Positions 51,042-61,429 of a stretch of DNA of 64,000 bases are shown piece by piece. The stretch is from an uncultured Chlorobiaceae bacterium (GTDB lineage Bacteria > Bacteroidota > Chlorobiia > Chlorobiales > Chlorobiaceae). The stretch lies in contig CAIQGA010000025.1 of NCBI GenBank assembly GCA_903871235.1, positions 1-64,000 of the forward strand. The letters are read 5' to 3'. The position numbers and the translations under genes are program-made. The notes below the pieces were generated by a model. That model saw only the letters and a list, made by a program, of their open reading frames with translations, did not search any database and was not told the DNA's origin. Numbering within the stretch: position 1 is the stretch's first letter; every line of letters starts with the position of its first letter.

Positions 51042-52241
51042 ATGGTAATCAAATCAAACCCACAAGTAATTTATTGCGGCGGTCCTGGTGATATTGCAGG
51101 AACCATGCGCAGTTGGCTCTCTGGTAAGCATGATGCGACGGAAGTATCTGAGACGTATTCGGGTCAGTTTTTTGACCAAATCAGCGCTCGATGCCTTTCA
51201 GCATTAGTAATTTCAACGCATGCGCGTAAAGAATTATTTGCTGAAGGCGCTATTATGGTTGAGCATCGGCCAAATAAAGCCACAGGCAAGTCAGGTCTCG
51301 TTTATAAACTGGCCTATATGTCGCATTGGCTTGGTGTTATTGGTACTATACTGCGTCATCGTCCGCAGGTCATTTTGATTGCAGATTTTGAGCATTGGTG
51401 GTTATTGACAATTCCGGCCATATTTGGTATTAAAGTAATTACTGATTTGCAGTGCACTTTTTGGCCGCGTGGTTACCGATCTACTTCATTGTATGAACGT
51501 CTTCTGCAGGGTCTGAATGGCTGGTTTTGGAAAAAAATTCCAATTGCCACTATTTGTATATCACCGGAGTGTGAGCGGCAAGTGCATGAGATGGTTGGTG
51601 GTCAGGTCAGTGGCGCTCTTTTGCAGGCGCGCAGTTCTTATCAGCGCGTTCATTTTGCAGGGATCCCCCCCCCTGTATGGGAAGTTGACTCTTTCAGGCT
51701 AATGTCTGCAGGACGCGCAGAGCGCAACAAGGGTGTTTTTGATCTGCTTGATGTGATGGCGGCTTTGCACGCCGATGGTCAGAGTAAAATATCTCTTGAG
51801 ATTTGCGGTGGCGGAACAGCGCTGAGTGAACTCAAGGCTGAGTGTGCTCGACGTGGCCTGGATGGCTGTATCCGGATACTTGGCCAGTTGAAGAGTTCAG
51901 AGATGCATGCGGCCTATGAGCGCTGCCATACGGTTGTTGTACCCACGACAGCTTACTTTCCGGAGGGTTTGAATCGTGTGATAGTTGAAGGTGTTTTATC
52001 CGGGCGCCCGGTAGTTGCAACCGCAGTGTGTCCTGCAATTGATGTTTTGCCACGTTCGGTAATTGCGGTCGAATGTGGTGACAAGCAGGCAATGGTTTCA
52101 GCACTTAAGCGTATGGCGAACGATAAAAATTACTATGAATCAATGCGCGCAAACTGTGCGGCTGAGAGTGAGCAGTTTTATGATCGCGAGCTGAGTTGGG
52201 GTGCAGCTCTTGGGCGTGCACTTGATTTGGTTTTCAAGTAA
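51042..52241 (+). CDS. GT4-type glycosyltransferase (tandem copy 1)
   Basis: NPQVIYCGGPGDIAGTM...GRAERNKGVFDLLDVMAALHADG...VIVEGVLSGRPVVATAVC. Confidence 0.85.
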   Translation: MVIKSNPQVIYCGGPGDIAGTMRSWLSGKHDATEVSETYSGQFFDQISARCLSALVISTHARKELFAEGAIMVEHRPNKATGKSGLVYKLAYMSHWLGVIGTILRHRPQVILIADFEHWWLLTIPAIFGIKVITDLQCTFWPRGYRSTSLYERLLQGLNGWFWKKIPIATICISPECERQVHEMVGGQVSGALLQARSSYQRVHFAGIPPPVWEVDSFRLMSAGRAERNKGVFDLLDVMAALHADGQSKISLEICGGGTALSELKAECARRGLDGCIRILGQLKSSEMHAAYERCHTVVVPTTAYFPEGLNRVIVEGVLSGRPVVATAVCPAIDVLPRSVIAVECGDKQAMVSALKRMANDKNYYESMRANCAAESEQFYDRELSWGAALGRALDLVFK

Positions 52242-52320
52242 TGTACACGGTGTCGTTTTTTTTATTGAAACTTCGCTTTAGGTATAATTAATTTTTTTTC
52301 AGCAACGGCAAACTCAGAAA

Positions 52321-53520
52321 ATGGCAACCAAATTAAACCCACAAGTAATTTATTGCGGTGGCCCTGGTGATATTGCAGGCACGATGTGCAGTTGGTCATC
52401 TGGTAAGTACGATGCGTCAGAGGTTTCTGAAACGTATTCGGGCCAGTTTTTTGACCAAATCAGCGCTCAAGGTCTTTCAGCATTAGTGATTTCTACGAAT
52501 GCGTGTAAAAAATTATTGAATAAAGGCCTTATAACGGTTGAGCATCGGCCACAACATACCGCAGGTAAGTCAGGTTTTGGTTATAAACTGGCCTATATGT
52601 TGCATTGGCTTGGTGTTATTGGTACGATACTGCGTCATCGTCCGCGTGTGATTCTCATCGCAGATTGTGAGCATTGGTGGTTATTGACAATTCCGGCGAT
52701 GTTTGGCGTTAAAGTTATTACTGATTTGCATTGTACTTTTTGGCCGCGTGGTTATCGATCGGCTTCATTGTATGAACGTATGTTGCAGGGCTTGAATGGT
52801 TGGTTTTGGAGGCAAATCCCAATTGCTACTATTTGCATTTCACCGGAGTGCGAACGGCAGGTGCATGAGATTGCCTGTGGTCAGGTCAGTGGCTCTCTGT
52901 TGCAGGCACGCAGCTCTTATCAACGTGCTCATTTTGAAGGGATTACACTTCCCGCATGGAACGCCGATTCATTCGTGTTAATGTTTGCAGGACGCGTAGA
53001 GCGCAACAAGGGAGTATTTGATTTGCTTGATGTGATGGCGGGTTTGCATGCCGATGGTCAAAGCAACATATCTCTTGAGATTTGTGGTGGTGGAACAGCG
53101 CTGAGTGAACTCAAGGCAGAGTGTGCTCAACGTGGACTGGATGGCTGTATCCGGATACTCGGCCAGTTGAACAGTTCAGAGATGCGTGCGGCCTATGAGC
53201 GCTGCCACACGGTTGTTGTACCCACGACAGCATATTTTTGTGAGGGTTTGAATCGTGTGGTGGTTGAAGGTGTTTTATCCGGGCGTCCGGTAGTTGCAAC
53301 TACTGTTTGTAATACAATTGATGTATTGCCTCGCTCGGTAATCGTTGTCGAATGTGGTGACAAGCCTGCAATACTTGCTGCCATAAAGCGTCTTGCCAGC
53401 GATCAAAATTATTATAAGTCAATCCGGGAAAACTGTGCTACCGAAGCCGAACAGTTTTATGATTGCCAGCAGAGTTGGGGTGCCGCGCTCAGTCGTGCAC
53501 TTGATTTGGTTTTCAAGTAA
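52321..53520 (+). CDS. GT4-type glycosyltransferase (tandem copy 2)
   Basis: Closely similar along its full length to 51042..52241. Confidence 0.86.
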   Translation: MATKLNPQVIYCGGPGDIAGTMCSWSSGKYDASEVSETYSGQFFDQISAQGLSALVISTNACKKLLNKGLITVEHRPQHTAGKSGFGYKLAYMLHWLGVIGTILRHRPRVILIADCEHWWLLTIPAMFGVKVITDLHCTFWPRGYRSASLYERMLQGLNGWFWRQIPIATICISPECERQVHEIACGQVSGSLLQARSSYQRAHFEGITLPAWNADSFVLMFAGRVERNKGVFDLLDVMAGLHADGQSNISLEICGGGTALSELKAECAQRGLDGCIRILGQLNSSEMRAAYERCHTVVVPTTAYFCEGLNRVVVEGVLSGRPVVATTVCNTIDVLPRSVIVVECGDKPAILAAIKRLASDQNYYKSIRENCATEAEQFYDCQQSWGAALSRALDLVFK

Positions 53521-53706
53521 TTCTACAATAGCGAGAGAGCTTTTGATGAGCCTCTCTTGCGTTTATGTGTCAGTCGCTCCCTTTCACCACAACTGCTTGT
53601 AGCTTTGCGCGATCGTCGGCAGATAATTCCTGGTGACTTGGCTTTATGCTTTACAGGGGCCAGTGTATCTGTTTTCTGCTTTGTTCTTATACTGCGGAAT
53701 TATTTA

Positions 53707-54402
53707 TTATGGAGCGCTTATAAGATGTATTAGTGGCTCATATATTGGCTGTAAGTTGGAGAATTGTGAGTAAGCTTCAGCGCAAAACAATACGACAAAA
53801 GTATTAAATATATTTGACTTGGTGTCATATTTTACTATCAGTTTTTGTATTTGGTTTTGTGCTGATTTTATATTGGTAAAGATATAAACTATGGAATACC
53901 CTAAAATTAAACCCGCCAATATGTCACTTGGATAGTGCGCTCCCAAGGAAACCCGGCTGAGTCCAACAGTTAATGCTGTCCAGGTGAAGCAAAGTAATCC
54001 AATTTTTTTATTTTGAATATAGATGATTGAGCAAATGGCAAAATAGAGTGTTGCCGTGTCGCTTGGCAGTGAATAAATTCTTTTGCCAAAAGCTCTTGTT
54101 GGCCATTCTACTAATTTTGGAAGATTTAATGCATGGTCAAATATCGGACGTATGTGAATATTTAAATGAGTTTGACAGTACACTGATATTGCAACGCTTA
54201 TAATAACGCCAATATAACCTGAAATGATTTTACTTTTGTCAAGTGAAGATGTTTGAGAAAGCGATATAAATGCAAGAGCAGCAAATACAGGTGCGCCAAG
54301 AAGAAATGCGTTGCTTACAAATATGTTTGCGATGTGATAGTAAAAGCCTTTGTCTGTTACAAGACTGTTAAGCAACCTTAGTAGTTGTAAATCAATATTC
54401 AA
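53707..54402 (-). CDS. PAP2-family membrane phosphatase
   Basis: KRIYSLPSDTATLYFA...LSRVSLGAHYPSDILAGLILG (SGxH/SRxxxxxHxxxD-type motifs). Confidence 0.85.
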   Translation of the reverse strand: MNIDLQLLRLLNSLVTDKGFYYHIANIFVSNAFLLGAPVFAALAFISLSQTSSLDKSKIISGYIGVIISVAISVYCQTHLNIHIRPIFDHALNLPKLVEWPTRAFGKRIYSLPSDTATLYFAICSIIYIQNKKIGLLCFTWTALTVGLSRVSLGAHYPSDILAGLILGYSIVYIFTNIKSAQNQIQKLIVKYDTKSNIFNTFVVLFCAEAYSQFSNLQPIYEPLIHLISAP

Positions 54403-54676
54403 TTAATCTGGAGAGATTAGATATTATATAATATAATCAGGTGTTGCTTGAGCAAACGTATTTTAAGATACGTCGAGAATGCGGTGGTTGTCTGATTGCT
54501 TTAAATATGCACCATTTTGCCCTTAAAGCGTTTGCAACAAAACATAGGTAGTCGGAAAACAGCAATCACACGCCCACATTTCCAGCATACGTCATTTTAT
54601 AATTATCTCAAAATTTTTTTTGCCATTTTATACCCATTGAAATAAAAGGGAAAACTGTTGCAGTCCAGATTAGAAT

Positions 54677-55189
54677 TTACTCTATCATATTCAATGAAGA
54701 GCCTATTTTGGAAAATACACCCAATATTTTATCTTTTTTCCACAGATACAAAGCCCACAAAATCACAAAAAGTTCGAGAAAACCTTCATCCCATGGGAAA
54801 TAGTGAGCCAGTGTGAACGGTTTATTTATATCTGCAAATGGAGCAAAGATAAGTACATAGCCTGCAATTGTGTCGAGCAGGGTGTGAATCAGTCCATTGA
54901 ACGTAAAGATAAAAGCGAAAGCCATAGTTCGTCCGCGATTAAAGTCAAGAAGCAGCGCGAAGAGCGACAAAAAAAAGAGCACCATCCAGACAAAGGGAAA
55001 GTGAGTGTAAAATTGGTGATGGTCATGTTTACTGTGATCGACAACATAATAGATAAAATCAAGGTCGGGAGCTATTGCTCCGAACATGCCCCACTGTATA
55101 AAGGTCTTGGCCGTTACCTTTCTTTTCTCAAACTTTTTAACAAAGAGTTTTGAAGTAATATAACCTGCAGGAAGATGGGCGAAGTGCAT
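54677..55189 (-). CDS. Membrane-bound metal-dependent hydrolase-like (DUF457/YdjM-type) protein
   Basis: MHFAHLPAGYITSKLF...GAIAPDLDFIYYVV..HHQFYTHF...FNGLIHTLLD. Confidence 0.7.
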   Translation of the reverse strand: MHFAHLPAGYITSKLFVKKFEKRKVTAKTFIQWGMFGAIAPDLDFIYYVVDHSKHDHHQFYTHFPFVWMVLFFLSLFALLLDFNRGRTMAFAFIFTFNGLIHTLLDTIAGYVLIFAPFADINKPFTLAHYFPWDEGFLELFVILWALYLWKKDKILGVFSKIGSSLNMIE

Positions 55190-55337
55190 TTGCTTTAATG
55201 ATAATATGTTAGTTTACCAAACCTCAAAGAACGAGATTGAGCAAGCCTGACAGTTTGATTTTATATTTCGTAGAGGAAGCCGCATTGAACTAAAATTTTA
55301 TGCCGGTCAGGATTTGCGTTTCCTGTTGATTGCAGTA

Positions 55338-56435
55338 TTACCAGCTAAAGTGAAACCGCAATTTATAAATTTTTTGCAAAAAATCCTTTAATTTTATTGC
55401 TAAATTTTTTTTGTTATTTAAAACAGGTTGCTCTATAAATTCCCAAGAAATCCAGGAAAAAAGAAACGTAATGCAACTTGCCAAACAGGCAAGATTAAAA
55501 ACAGAAATTCCAGGAATCATGGCTGCGATTGATTGTTGTACTGGAAACGCATAGATATAGATACCATATGAATAATCGCCAAAATTGTTAAACTTTCTTA
55601 TAAATCCGGATGGTACATAGGATATATAGAGAAGTATGTACGGCATTGTCAGGCTGAATACGATTTTAAATATGTTTTTATCAATAAAAACGGATACAAA
55701 AACAAGTATTATGAATAAAAAAGTAATTGATTTACTAAGTTTTATATGTTTTCGTAAAACAAAATAAGCGCTCCCTGCAAAAAAAAGGTATATAAATCTT
55801 GATAGTTTTTCGTAAGAGCTGTTAAACTGAAACATTAACATGCCTGTACACGCTAAAAAAATAATCACAACTTTAAAATATTGCTCCCGTTTTTTTTGTA
55901 AAGGCTTGAGTATAATCCATATCCCGACAAGGATTACGTACATATTTAATTCCCAAGCCAAAGTCCATAGTGAGCCATTGACGGAATATGGAAAAGGATT
56001 ATTTATAAAAACGCCAGGAAGGTAATAAGCTCCTCCGGTAATCATTGTAATGTTTTTATATACATAACGCAGCGTCTGATTGTCAGTCAGATAAATATCC
56101 AGTGGTATGCTGGTGAACATGCCGCCAAGGCCAAACACAGTAATTAACGTTACTATTATCAATGCGGGGTATATTCGTAGAATTCTGGAAAGTATGAATT
56201 CAACGCTGTCTTTTCGTAACATTAAGCTGCCTGTAACTAAAAAGCCACTTATGATAAAAAAAATATCAACGGCTACTTCTCCAAGAGTCATGCCGGTATA
56301 ACTGAAAAGTGGTTCAGGTGTGCCTGTACCCATAGCTAATGGGAAACTATGACTTATAAGTACTGAAAACGCCGCAAGGAACCTTATTAAATTGAGGTTG
56401 TTTTCTTTTCCTTTGGAAAAATCACCAAGATACAT
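55338..56435 (-). CDS. Acyltransferase 3 family protein
   Basis: NLNLIRFLAAFSVLISHSFPLA, GEVAVDIFFIISGFLVTGS. Confidence 0.9.
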   Translation of the reverse strand: MYLGDFSKGKENNLNLIRFLAAFSVLISHSFPLAMGTGTPEPLFSYTGMTLGEVAVDIFFIISGFLVTGSLMLRKDSVEFILSRILRIYPALIIVTLITVFGLGGMFTSIPLDIYLTDNQTLRYVYKNITMITGGAYYLPGVFINNPFPYSVNGSLWTLAWELNMYVILVGIWIILKPLQKKREQYFKVVIIFLACTGMLMFQFNSSYEKLSRFIYLFFAGSAYFVLRKHIKLSKSITFLFIILVFVSVFIDKNIFKIVFSLTMPYILLYISYVPSGFIRKFNNFGDYSYGIYIYAFPVQQSIAAMIPGISVFNLACLASCITFLFSWISWEFIEQPVLNNKKNLAIKLKDFLQKIYKLRFHFSW

Positions 56436-56777
56436 AGTTTATTTTTTTTGTGCAAAAAGAGAACTTGACTATATCTCGGTTTTGCTGAGGATTAATGTCC
56501 TTTTCGTGTTGATTCTTACCATTTATATCACGCCTTTTGCAGGCTTCTACAGTAATGATTATTCCAGAGATAAAATTACGCTGAAGAGGATGAATAAAAT
56601 GAACAAGACCAATTATATTCTTATTTTGTGGAAGATTCCTGATGCGCATGCGGGGAATAAGGCTATGGTTGCCCGGCAGATGTAAATCAGAAAAAAATCC
56701 CCAAATCTTTGAAAAAGCTTTCAGTATAATCATTGTCGGTTTCGGAAAAGATTCCCGAGCGTCTTGGTGCTGAGTGC

Positions 56778-57746
56778 TTATAACCATATCCACGGTGCTA
56801 CACGGCGCACTATACGACGCAAGCAGTTCTTGTAACGGTATGCTTTATTTTGATAATCAACATTGAGGCGACCACCAAATCCCGCGATATTGGGTTGAAT
56901 ACAAAATCTCGGAACGATACCGGCTGACTTATCTGCGGCGGTTAAAATTTTGAAAAAATACTGTTCAGGACTTCCGGTAAGCTCAGTTTTTAAAAGCTCG
57001 AAGCGGTCTCGTATATAGATCTCATAGCCGGTATTCGACCAGGAAAAAACGCGAAGATCCATCCATTCGTTGGCTCCAAATCGATCCCCTATTAAGGGGA
57101 CATGGCGCAAATCACAATACATGTTGTAGTCTGATGGGGCTGTATCAATCAGTTGGCTCAAATTGAGTACACGAAGGCGCCCGGTAATCTTCCAGACCAA
57201 ATCTTCAGAGCTTAAAAGAGCAGAGTGAGTGATTCCGTAATCAATCAGCTTAAATTCTCCATATCCCTTGCCGAACTCCGGGGGATGATCGTTTCCCTGA
57301 AACTTGATGAGCTCAACTTTTTTATGGTGTGGCACTTCATTGACGACTGCTTCCAAAGCAGAAAGATCAGAGTCAGAGTTATCAATAAAGATTATTTTTT
57401 GTAATGTATGATCAGGAATGGTCAAATAAAAACGAAGAGCCTCACAGTAATCTCCAAGTCTTAATTTTGCATCATTTCTGGCTAACTCGGGAGCATTGGA
57501 AGGCGGTGTTATCGTCGCAGTCATAAGAAGAGTGACTGGCCGTCTTGTATTGTATTTATGAGTCATCATAAGCGTATTTATCCTTTTGATTTTTGAATCT
57601 ACGATCAATGAGGCGACGTTGTAATGAGCCTTGTGGTTTGTAAATAGTGCCCAAAATGAGCTATATAATTTTAACGACGCTTCTTGGCTATAGTTGATAC
57701 AGATTGCGTCTGTATAAGTAAAGGCTGGCGAAGGAGCTTTGAGCAC
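56778..57746 (-). CDS. Uncharacterised polysaccharide-locus protein (glycosyltransferase-like); true start possibly 57569
   Basis: PVTLLMTATITPP..., RLGDYCEALRFYLTIPDHTLQKIIFIDNSDSDLSAL; position inside GT cluster. Confidence 0.55.
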   Translation of the reverse strand: MLKAPSPAFTYTDAICINYSQEASLKLYSSFWALFTNHKAHYNVASLIVDSKIKRINTLMMTHKYNTRRPVTLLMTATITPPSNAPELARNDAKLRLGDYCEALRFYLTIPDHTLQKIIFIDNSDSDLSALEAVVNEVPHHKKVELIKFQGNDHPPEFGKGYGEFKLIDYGITHSALLSSEDLVWKITGRLRVLNLSQLIDTAPSDYNMYCDLRHVPLIGDRFGANEWMDLRVFSWSNTGYEIYIRDRFELLKTELTGSPEQYFFKILTAADKSAGIVPRFCIQPNIAGFGGRLNVDYQNKAYRYKNCLRRIVRRVAPWIWL

Positions 57747-57749
57747 GCA

Positions 57750-58796
57750 TTACATTGGGTGTTTAAGTAATGAAGCCAGTTCCTGTAACCGACTTAAATC
57801 ATCTTGTAATAACTGTGGTTTTGATAAATTCATTATTCGGCAAAAATCATTAATTCGGTAGCGCCAGTCGTGATGCTTTACCATCTGGTAACTATTCGTG
57901 CGACGTTGCTCCTCGAAGCTATCGTTGTGCGACAACAGGGTAATTAACTCATCACAGGCAGTCTCCGCGTTTTCCGATAACTCAATTGTTGCTTTTGGCC
58001 AAAACAGCATCTCATCTGCCATACGGGATACTGGTCTACGCCCGGCGACAATGCAACCTGAAAGCAGTGATTCCAGCCATCTGCTTGTTACCATCATGGA
58101 TCGTGGTCGGTCCCCTTGTGGCTCAACAAAAAGATGGAAAGCAAGGGAGATTCGTGTGCGGTGCAATAATTTAAAGAGCATGCTACGCTCAAGATGGACC
58201 GTTGGACCGGTTATATTGCCAAGAGGAGAGTGAAGGTAAAGAGCGGGTGAGTCGGCATTGTGAAATTGTTGAGAAAATTGATTATGATAACTTGCTGGTG
58301 TCCGCCCGAAGCTTATAATATCAATTTCTCTACCCCTGGATTCTCTGGGAGCCCAGGTCAGGCAGTCACTCCCCTGATACAGTTGATGAACAGGAATATT
58401 GAACCGGGACTTCGGGAAGTCAATATCTTCATGAGCGGTAACGGTTATCGCATCAAAAAGGGACGTTTCCTTGGGAAATCCCGTTTTAAAATAGGAGTCG
58501 GTTACAAATCCGTAGATTTTGGCAAACTTCTTGCGACATCCATGTATTGAATTTATTAAACCAAGATCACCAGGACCTCTTGCTACAACAATAAGGACAT
58601 CACCGCCATTTGTATGTAAAGGTTCATAACTATAATGGTTTCTGCGGATTAAGCGAGCAGGCCATTTGTCAGGAATCAGCTTTGGTGATAGTATTTCCGC
58701 TTTAAAATAGCGTGAAAAAAGTTCCGCTAACTCATCAATAGCTACCCATCCAGCATGAGGAGATGAAAGCCCGGCATAAAGTACAGATGTTTTCAT
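57750..58796 (-). CDS. Glycosyltransferase-like protein of polysaccharide locus
   Basis: SVLYAGLSSPHAGWVAIDELAELFSRYF, LLSGCIVAGRRPVSRM with C-terminal exostosin/GT1-like features. Confidence 0.6.
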   Translation of the reverse strand: MKTSVLYAGLSSPHAGWVAIDELAELFSRYFKAEILSPKLIPDKWPARLIRRNHYSYEPLHTNGGDVLIVVARGPGDLGLINSIHGCRKKFAKIYGFVTDSYFKTGFPKETSLFDAITVTAHEDIDFPKSRFNIPVHQLYQGSDCLTWAPRESRGREIDIISFGRTPASYHNQFSQQFHNADSPALYLHSPLGNITGPTVHLERSMLFKLLHRTRISLAFHLFVEPQGDRPRSMMVTSRWLESLLSGCIVAGRRPVSRMADEMLFWPKATIELSENAETACDELITLLSHNDSFEEQRRTNSYQMVKHHDWRYRINDFCRIMNLSKPQLLQDDLSRLQELASLLKHPM

Positions 58797-58842
58797 AATA
58801 TGAGCAATTACAAAAGAGACGTAAGAATGATACCGGGATTTT

Positions 58843-60132
58843 CTAACTTCGACGGTCTAAAAGTATGTCGTAAATATTTTTAATGGCAGAAGCCTTCGCA
58901 CTCCATGAAAAATTTCTGGCTCGTTGTATAGCTTTTATTGACATATTATGGCGTAAAACTTTATTTTGAACCAGGTTTGTTATACATCGTTTTAATTCTT
59001 TAACTACAAAATCCCTCGAAACAGGGTCAATTTTAAAACCGGTCTCTTCGGTAACATATTCTGCAATTCCTCCATTATTAATTACAATACAGGGAAGGCC
59101 GTTTGCCATGGCTTCCAATACTACCGCACCTCCAAATTCACGGACTGAGGGAAAACAGAAGACATCACTATCTCTGTAATAGCCTACTGTTGCCTGCTGT
59201 TCTATCCATCCGGTAAAATTTACTTTTTTGTCAAGATACAGCTTGCTAACCTGATTTTGCAAGGTATTAATTTCAGGCCCATCCCCAACGATAGTGAGTT
59301 TGATTTTGTCCTGTATTGACTGCTCCAATTGACTTATGGCCTCAATGAGAATATCTGCGCCTTTATAAGGTACCAGGCGCCCAACAAAGAGAAGATTAAT
59401 TATTGCATTATTGCCATCATCAATTTTTCCGGCTTTTGTTTCATTTTTTATAAATGAATCATCAATTCCGTTTTCATAAAATAACTCGATCTTTTCGTCT
59501 TTAATGGTAAACAGGCTTTTAATGAGGTTCATGGTATACGTAGAACCTGAAAGGATGTAATTGGCTTTTTCGTACGTCTCTCTATAACCCGGGATAATGT
59601 ACCGGCCTATAAGGCGGAGAAAGTTGAAATATGAGAACTCTTGACGTGCCACAGCTTGAAATCCTTTTGGAAAAGGTACTCCGCCATTTACCGGTCCAAG
59701 AATAAATGGTGTTTTTTTACATGCCCTGATAACTTTTACAGGGTAACGAGGCAGAATAGGGGTCAGAGCGTGGACAATGTCGTACTGGCCATTAATGATT
59801 AATTTGTTAAAAGTTGAGTATACCTTATGGTTAAACTCCGCATAAATCGGATAGGTAAGAGCATTGTATAATGGCCAAATAATTTTGCCTTTTATCTTGC
59901 TCAATTTTTCAGCGATATTGTAATACCTCGTAATGAATTTACTTTCGGAGATGTATACAATATCTCGCCCCGGGTGAGCTTTTTCCAACGCGGCTTTGTT
60001 CCTCTCATGAGTGACAAGCGTTGTGTCTACGAGCATGCTGATGTGTTTATAGAACGAGTATCCAACAAGAGGTACCGATGGCCATTCGGGATTACACTGC
60101 TCTATAATTAACAAAACCTTTAATTTCCCCAT
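58843..60132 (-). CDS. GT4 glycosyltransferase
   Basis: INLLFVGRLVPYKGADILIEAI, VFCFPSVREFGGAVVLEAMANGLPCIVINNGG. Confidence 0.92.
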   Translation of the reverse strand: MGKLKVLLIIEQCNPEWPSVPLVGYSFYKHISMLVDTTLVTHERNKAALEKAHPGRDIVYISESKFITRYYNIAEKLSKIKGKIIWPLYNALTYPIYAEFNHKVYSTFNKLIINGQYDIVHALTPILPRYPVKVIRACKKTPFILGPVNGGVPFPKGFQAVARQEFSYFNFLRLIGRYIIPGYRETYEKANYILSGSTYTMNLIKSLFTIKDEKIELFYENGIDDSFIKNETKAGKIDDGNNAIINLLFVGRLVPYKGADILIEAISQLEQSIQDKIKLTIVGDGPEINTLQNQVSKLYLDKKVNFTGWIEQQATVGYYRDSDVFCFPSVREFGGAVVLEAMANGLPCIVINNGGIAEYVTEETGFKIDPVSRDFVVKELKRCITNLVQNKVLRHNMSIKAIQRARNFSWSAKASAIKNIYDILLDRRS

Positions 60133-60225
60133 GATTTCTATTTGTTATACTTGCATATTTAATCTTGAAGTATCTTGATGCTTTAAATATGAATTTCCTG
60201 AAAATTCGTACGCAATCGTATGATC

Positions 60226-61389
60226 TTATTTGATTTTATATTTGTTTATAAGTTTGCGCCCAAATTCCAGTCCCGGTATTTCGATATATTTATACGTGAT
60301 ATTTGAACAATAGATGACTATGGCAAGGATTAAAAGTATGCCGAGATTATTGGCAAAACTATTGCCAAAATTAATCATCTTGATGCCATTGGCAAGATGT
60401 GTAACAAGTTGCAGGTGAAGTGTCTTTTCGACGACTATATATGCTGTTAATATCATAAGCAATATTGACGCATGAGTCATGTAGATAGAATATGACAACT
60501 TTCCGATTGTTTTAAAGATGTTCGTAGTCAAAAGCTTTGAAAGAAGTCCTTTTTCGTATGCAAAAACATAGATTGATGATGAGAACAGGAAAATCATGAT
60601 TAGCCCTTTGTTATTAATATCCGATGCAATGACAAATAGTAAAGCTATAAAAAGCACAAATTCAATTACAGAATATATAACTGGTTTTAATTGTATGATT
60701 TTATATGTTTTATTGTAAAGAAAATATGTAGTCGCGCCTGCAAAAAATCCTGATAAACCTCTTGGTACACTGCTTGAAAGAATATGATCCGCAGTTAAGT
60801 AATTGTTGATAAAGAGGATGGTTGCTGCCGAAGCAATTCCGAGCCATAAGAGATATCTGAAATTACCCTTGACTATAAGCGTGCTGTAAAAAATAAAGTA
60901 CATATAAAACTCTATTGAGATGCTCCATGAAGGGAAATTAAAGCTTAGTGCATTTGTATATGTTGTCCATGACTGCAGCAAGAGCAGGTTTGCTATTATT
61001 TGTGAGGGATCAGTTTCTCCAGTGAACGGCATTCTGTTAAAGTTGATCCCATATTTTAATGCAGCCATTTTCACTGTTTCAATAATGATTACAACTGATA
61101 ACATCGCTATATGTAAAGGGAAAATTCTGAATGTTCTGGATATGCTAAAACGTCCGAATGACAGTTTTTTGTTAAATGCATAGCCGTGGGTTATAACAAA
61201 CCCGCTCAGTACAAAGAAAAAATCAACAAATAAATTACTGTTTCTGAAAAATGGGATTTCCGTGAAACTGTTTAAATAATGCATGTGAAAAACAACAACG
61301 CATAGCGCAAATAATCCGCGAAAACTATCAAGGACCGTAAATCTTTTTTTTTTCGTTTCTTGAGAGGTATTCATTTTTATTATTTCCAT
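60226..61389 (-). CDS. Acyltransferase 3 family protein
   Basis: FTVLDSFRGLFALCVVVFHMHYLN, NLFVDFFFVLSGFVITHGYA. Confidence 0.92.
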   Translation of the reverse strand: MEIIKMNTSQETKKKRFTVLDSFRGLFALCVVVFHMHYLNSFTEIPFFRNSNLFVDFFFVLSGFVITHGYAFNKKLSFGRFSISRTFRIFPLHIAMLSVVIIIETVKMAALKYGINFNRMPFTGETDPSQIIANLLLLQSWTTYTNALSFNFPSWSISIEFYMYFIFYSTLIVKGNFRYLLWLGIASAATILFINNYLTADHILSSSVPRGLSGFFAGATTYFLYNKTYKIIQLKPVIYSVIEFVLFIALLFVIASDINNKGLIMIFLFSSSIYVFAYEKGLLSKLLTTNIFKTIGKLSYSIYMTHASILLMILTAYIVVEKTLHLQLVTHLANGIKMINFGNSFANNLGILLILAIVIYCSNITYKYIEIPGLEFGRKLINKYKIK

Positions 61390-61429
61390 TATTGTTTATG
61401 CGCAGTAATGCATCTGCTCAAGAAATCGT

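Noticed and set aside
56392-56793. Short ORFs (97 and 123 aa) between two polysaccharide genes
   Set aside because: Overlap each other on opposite strands, no RBS-like context or recognisable domain; likely non-coding gap
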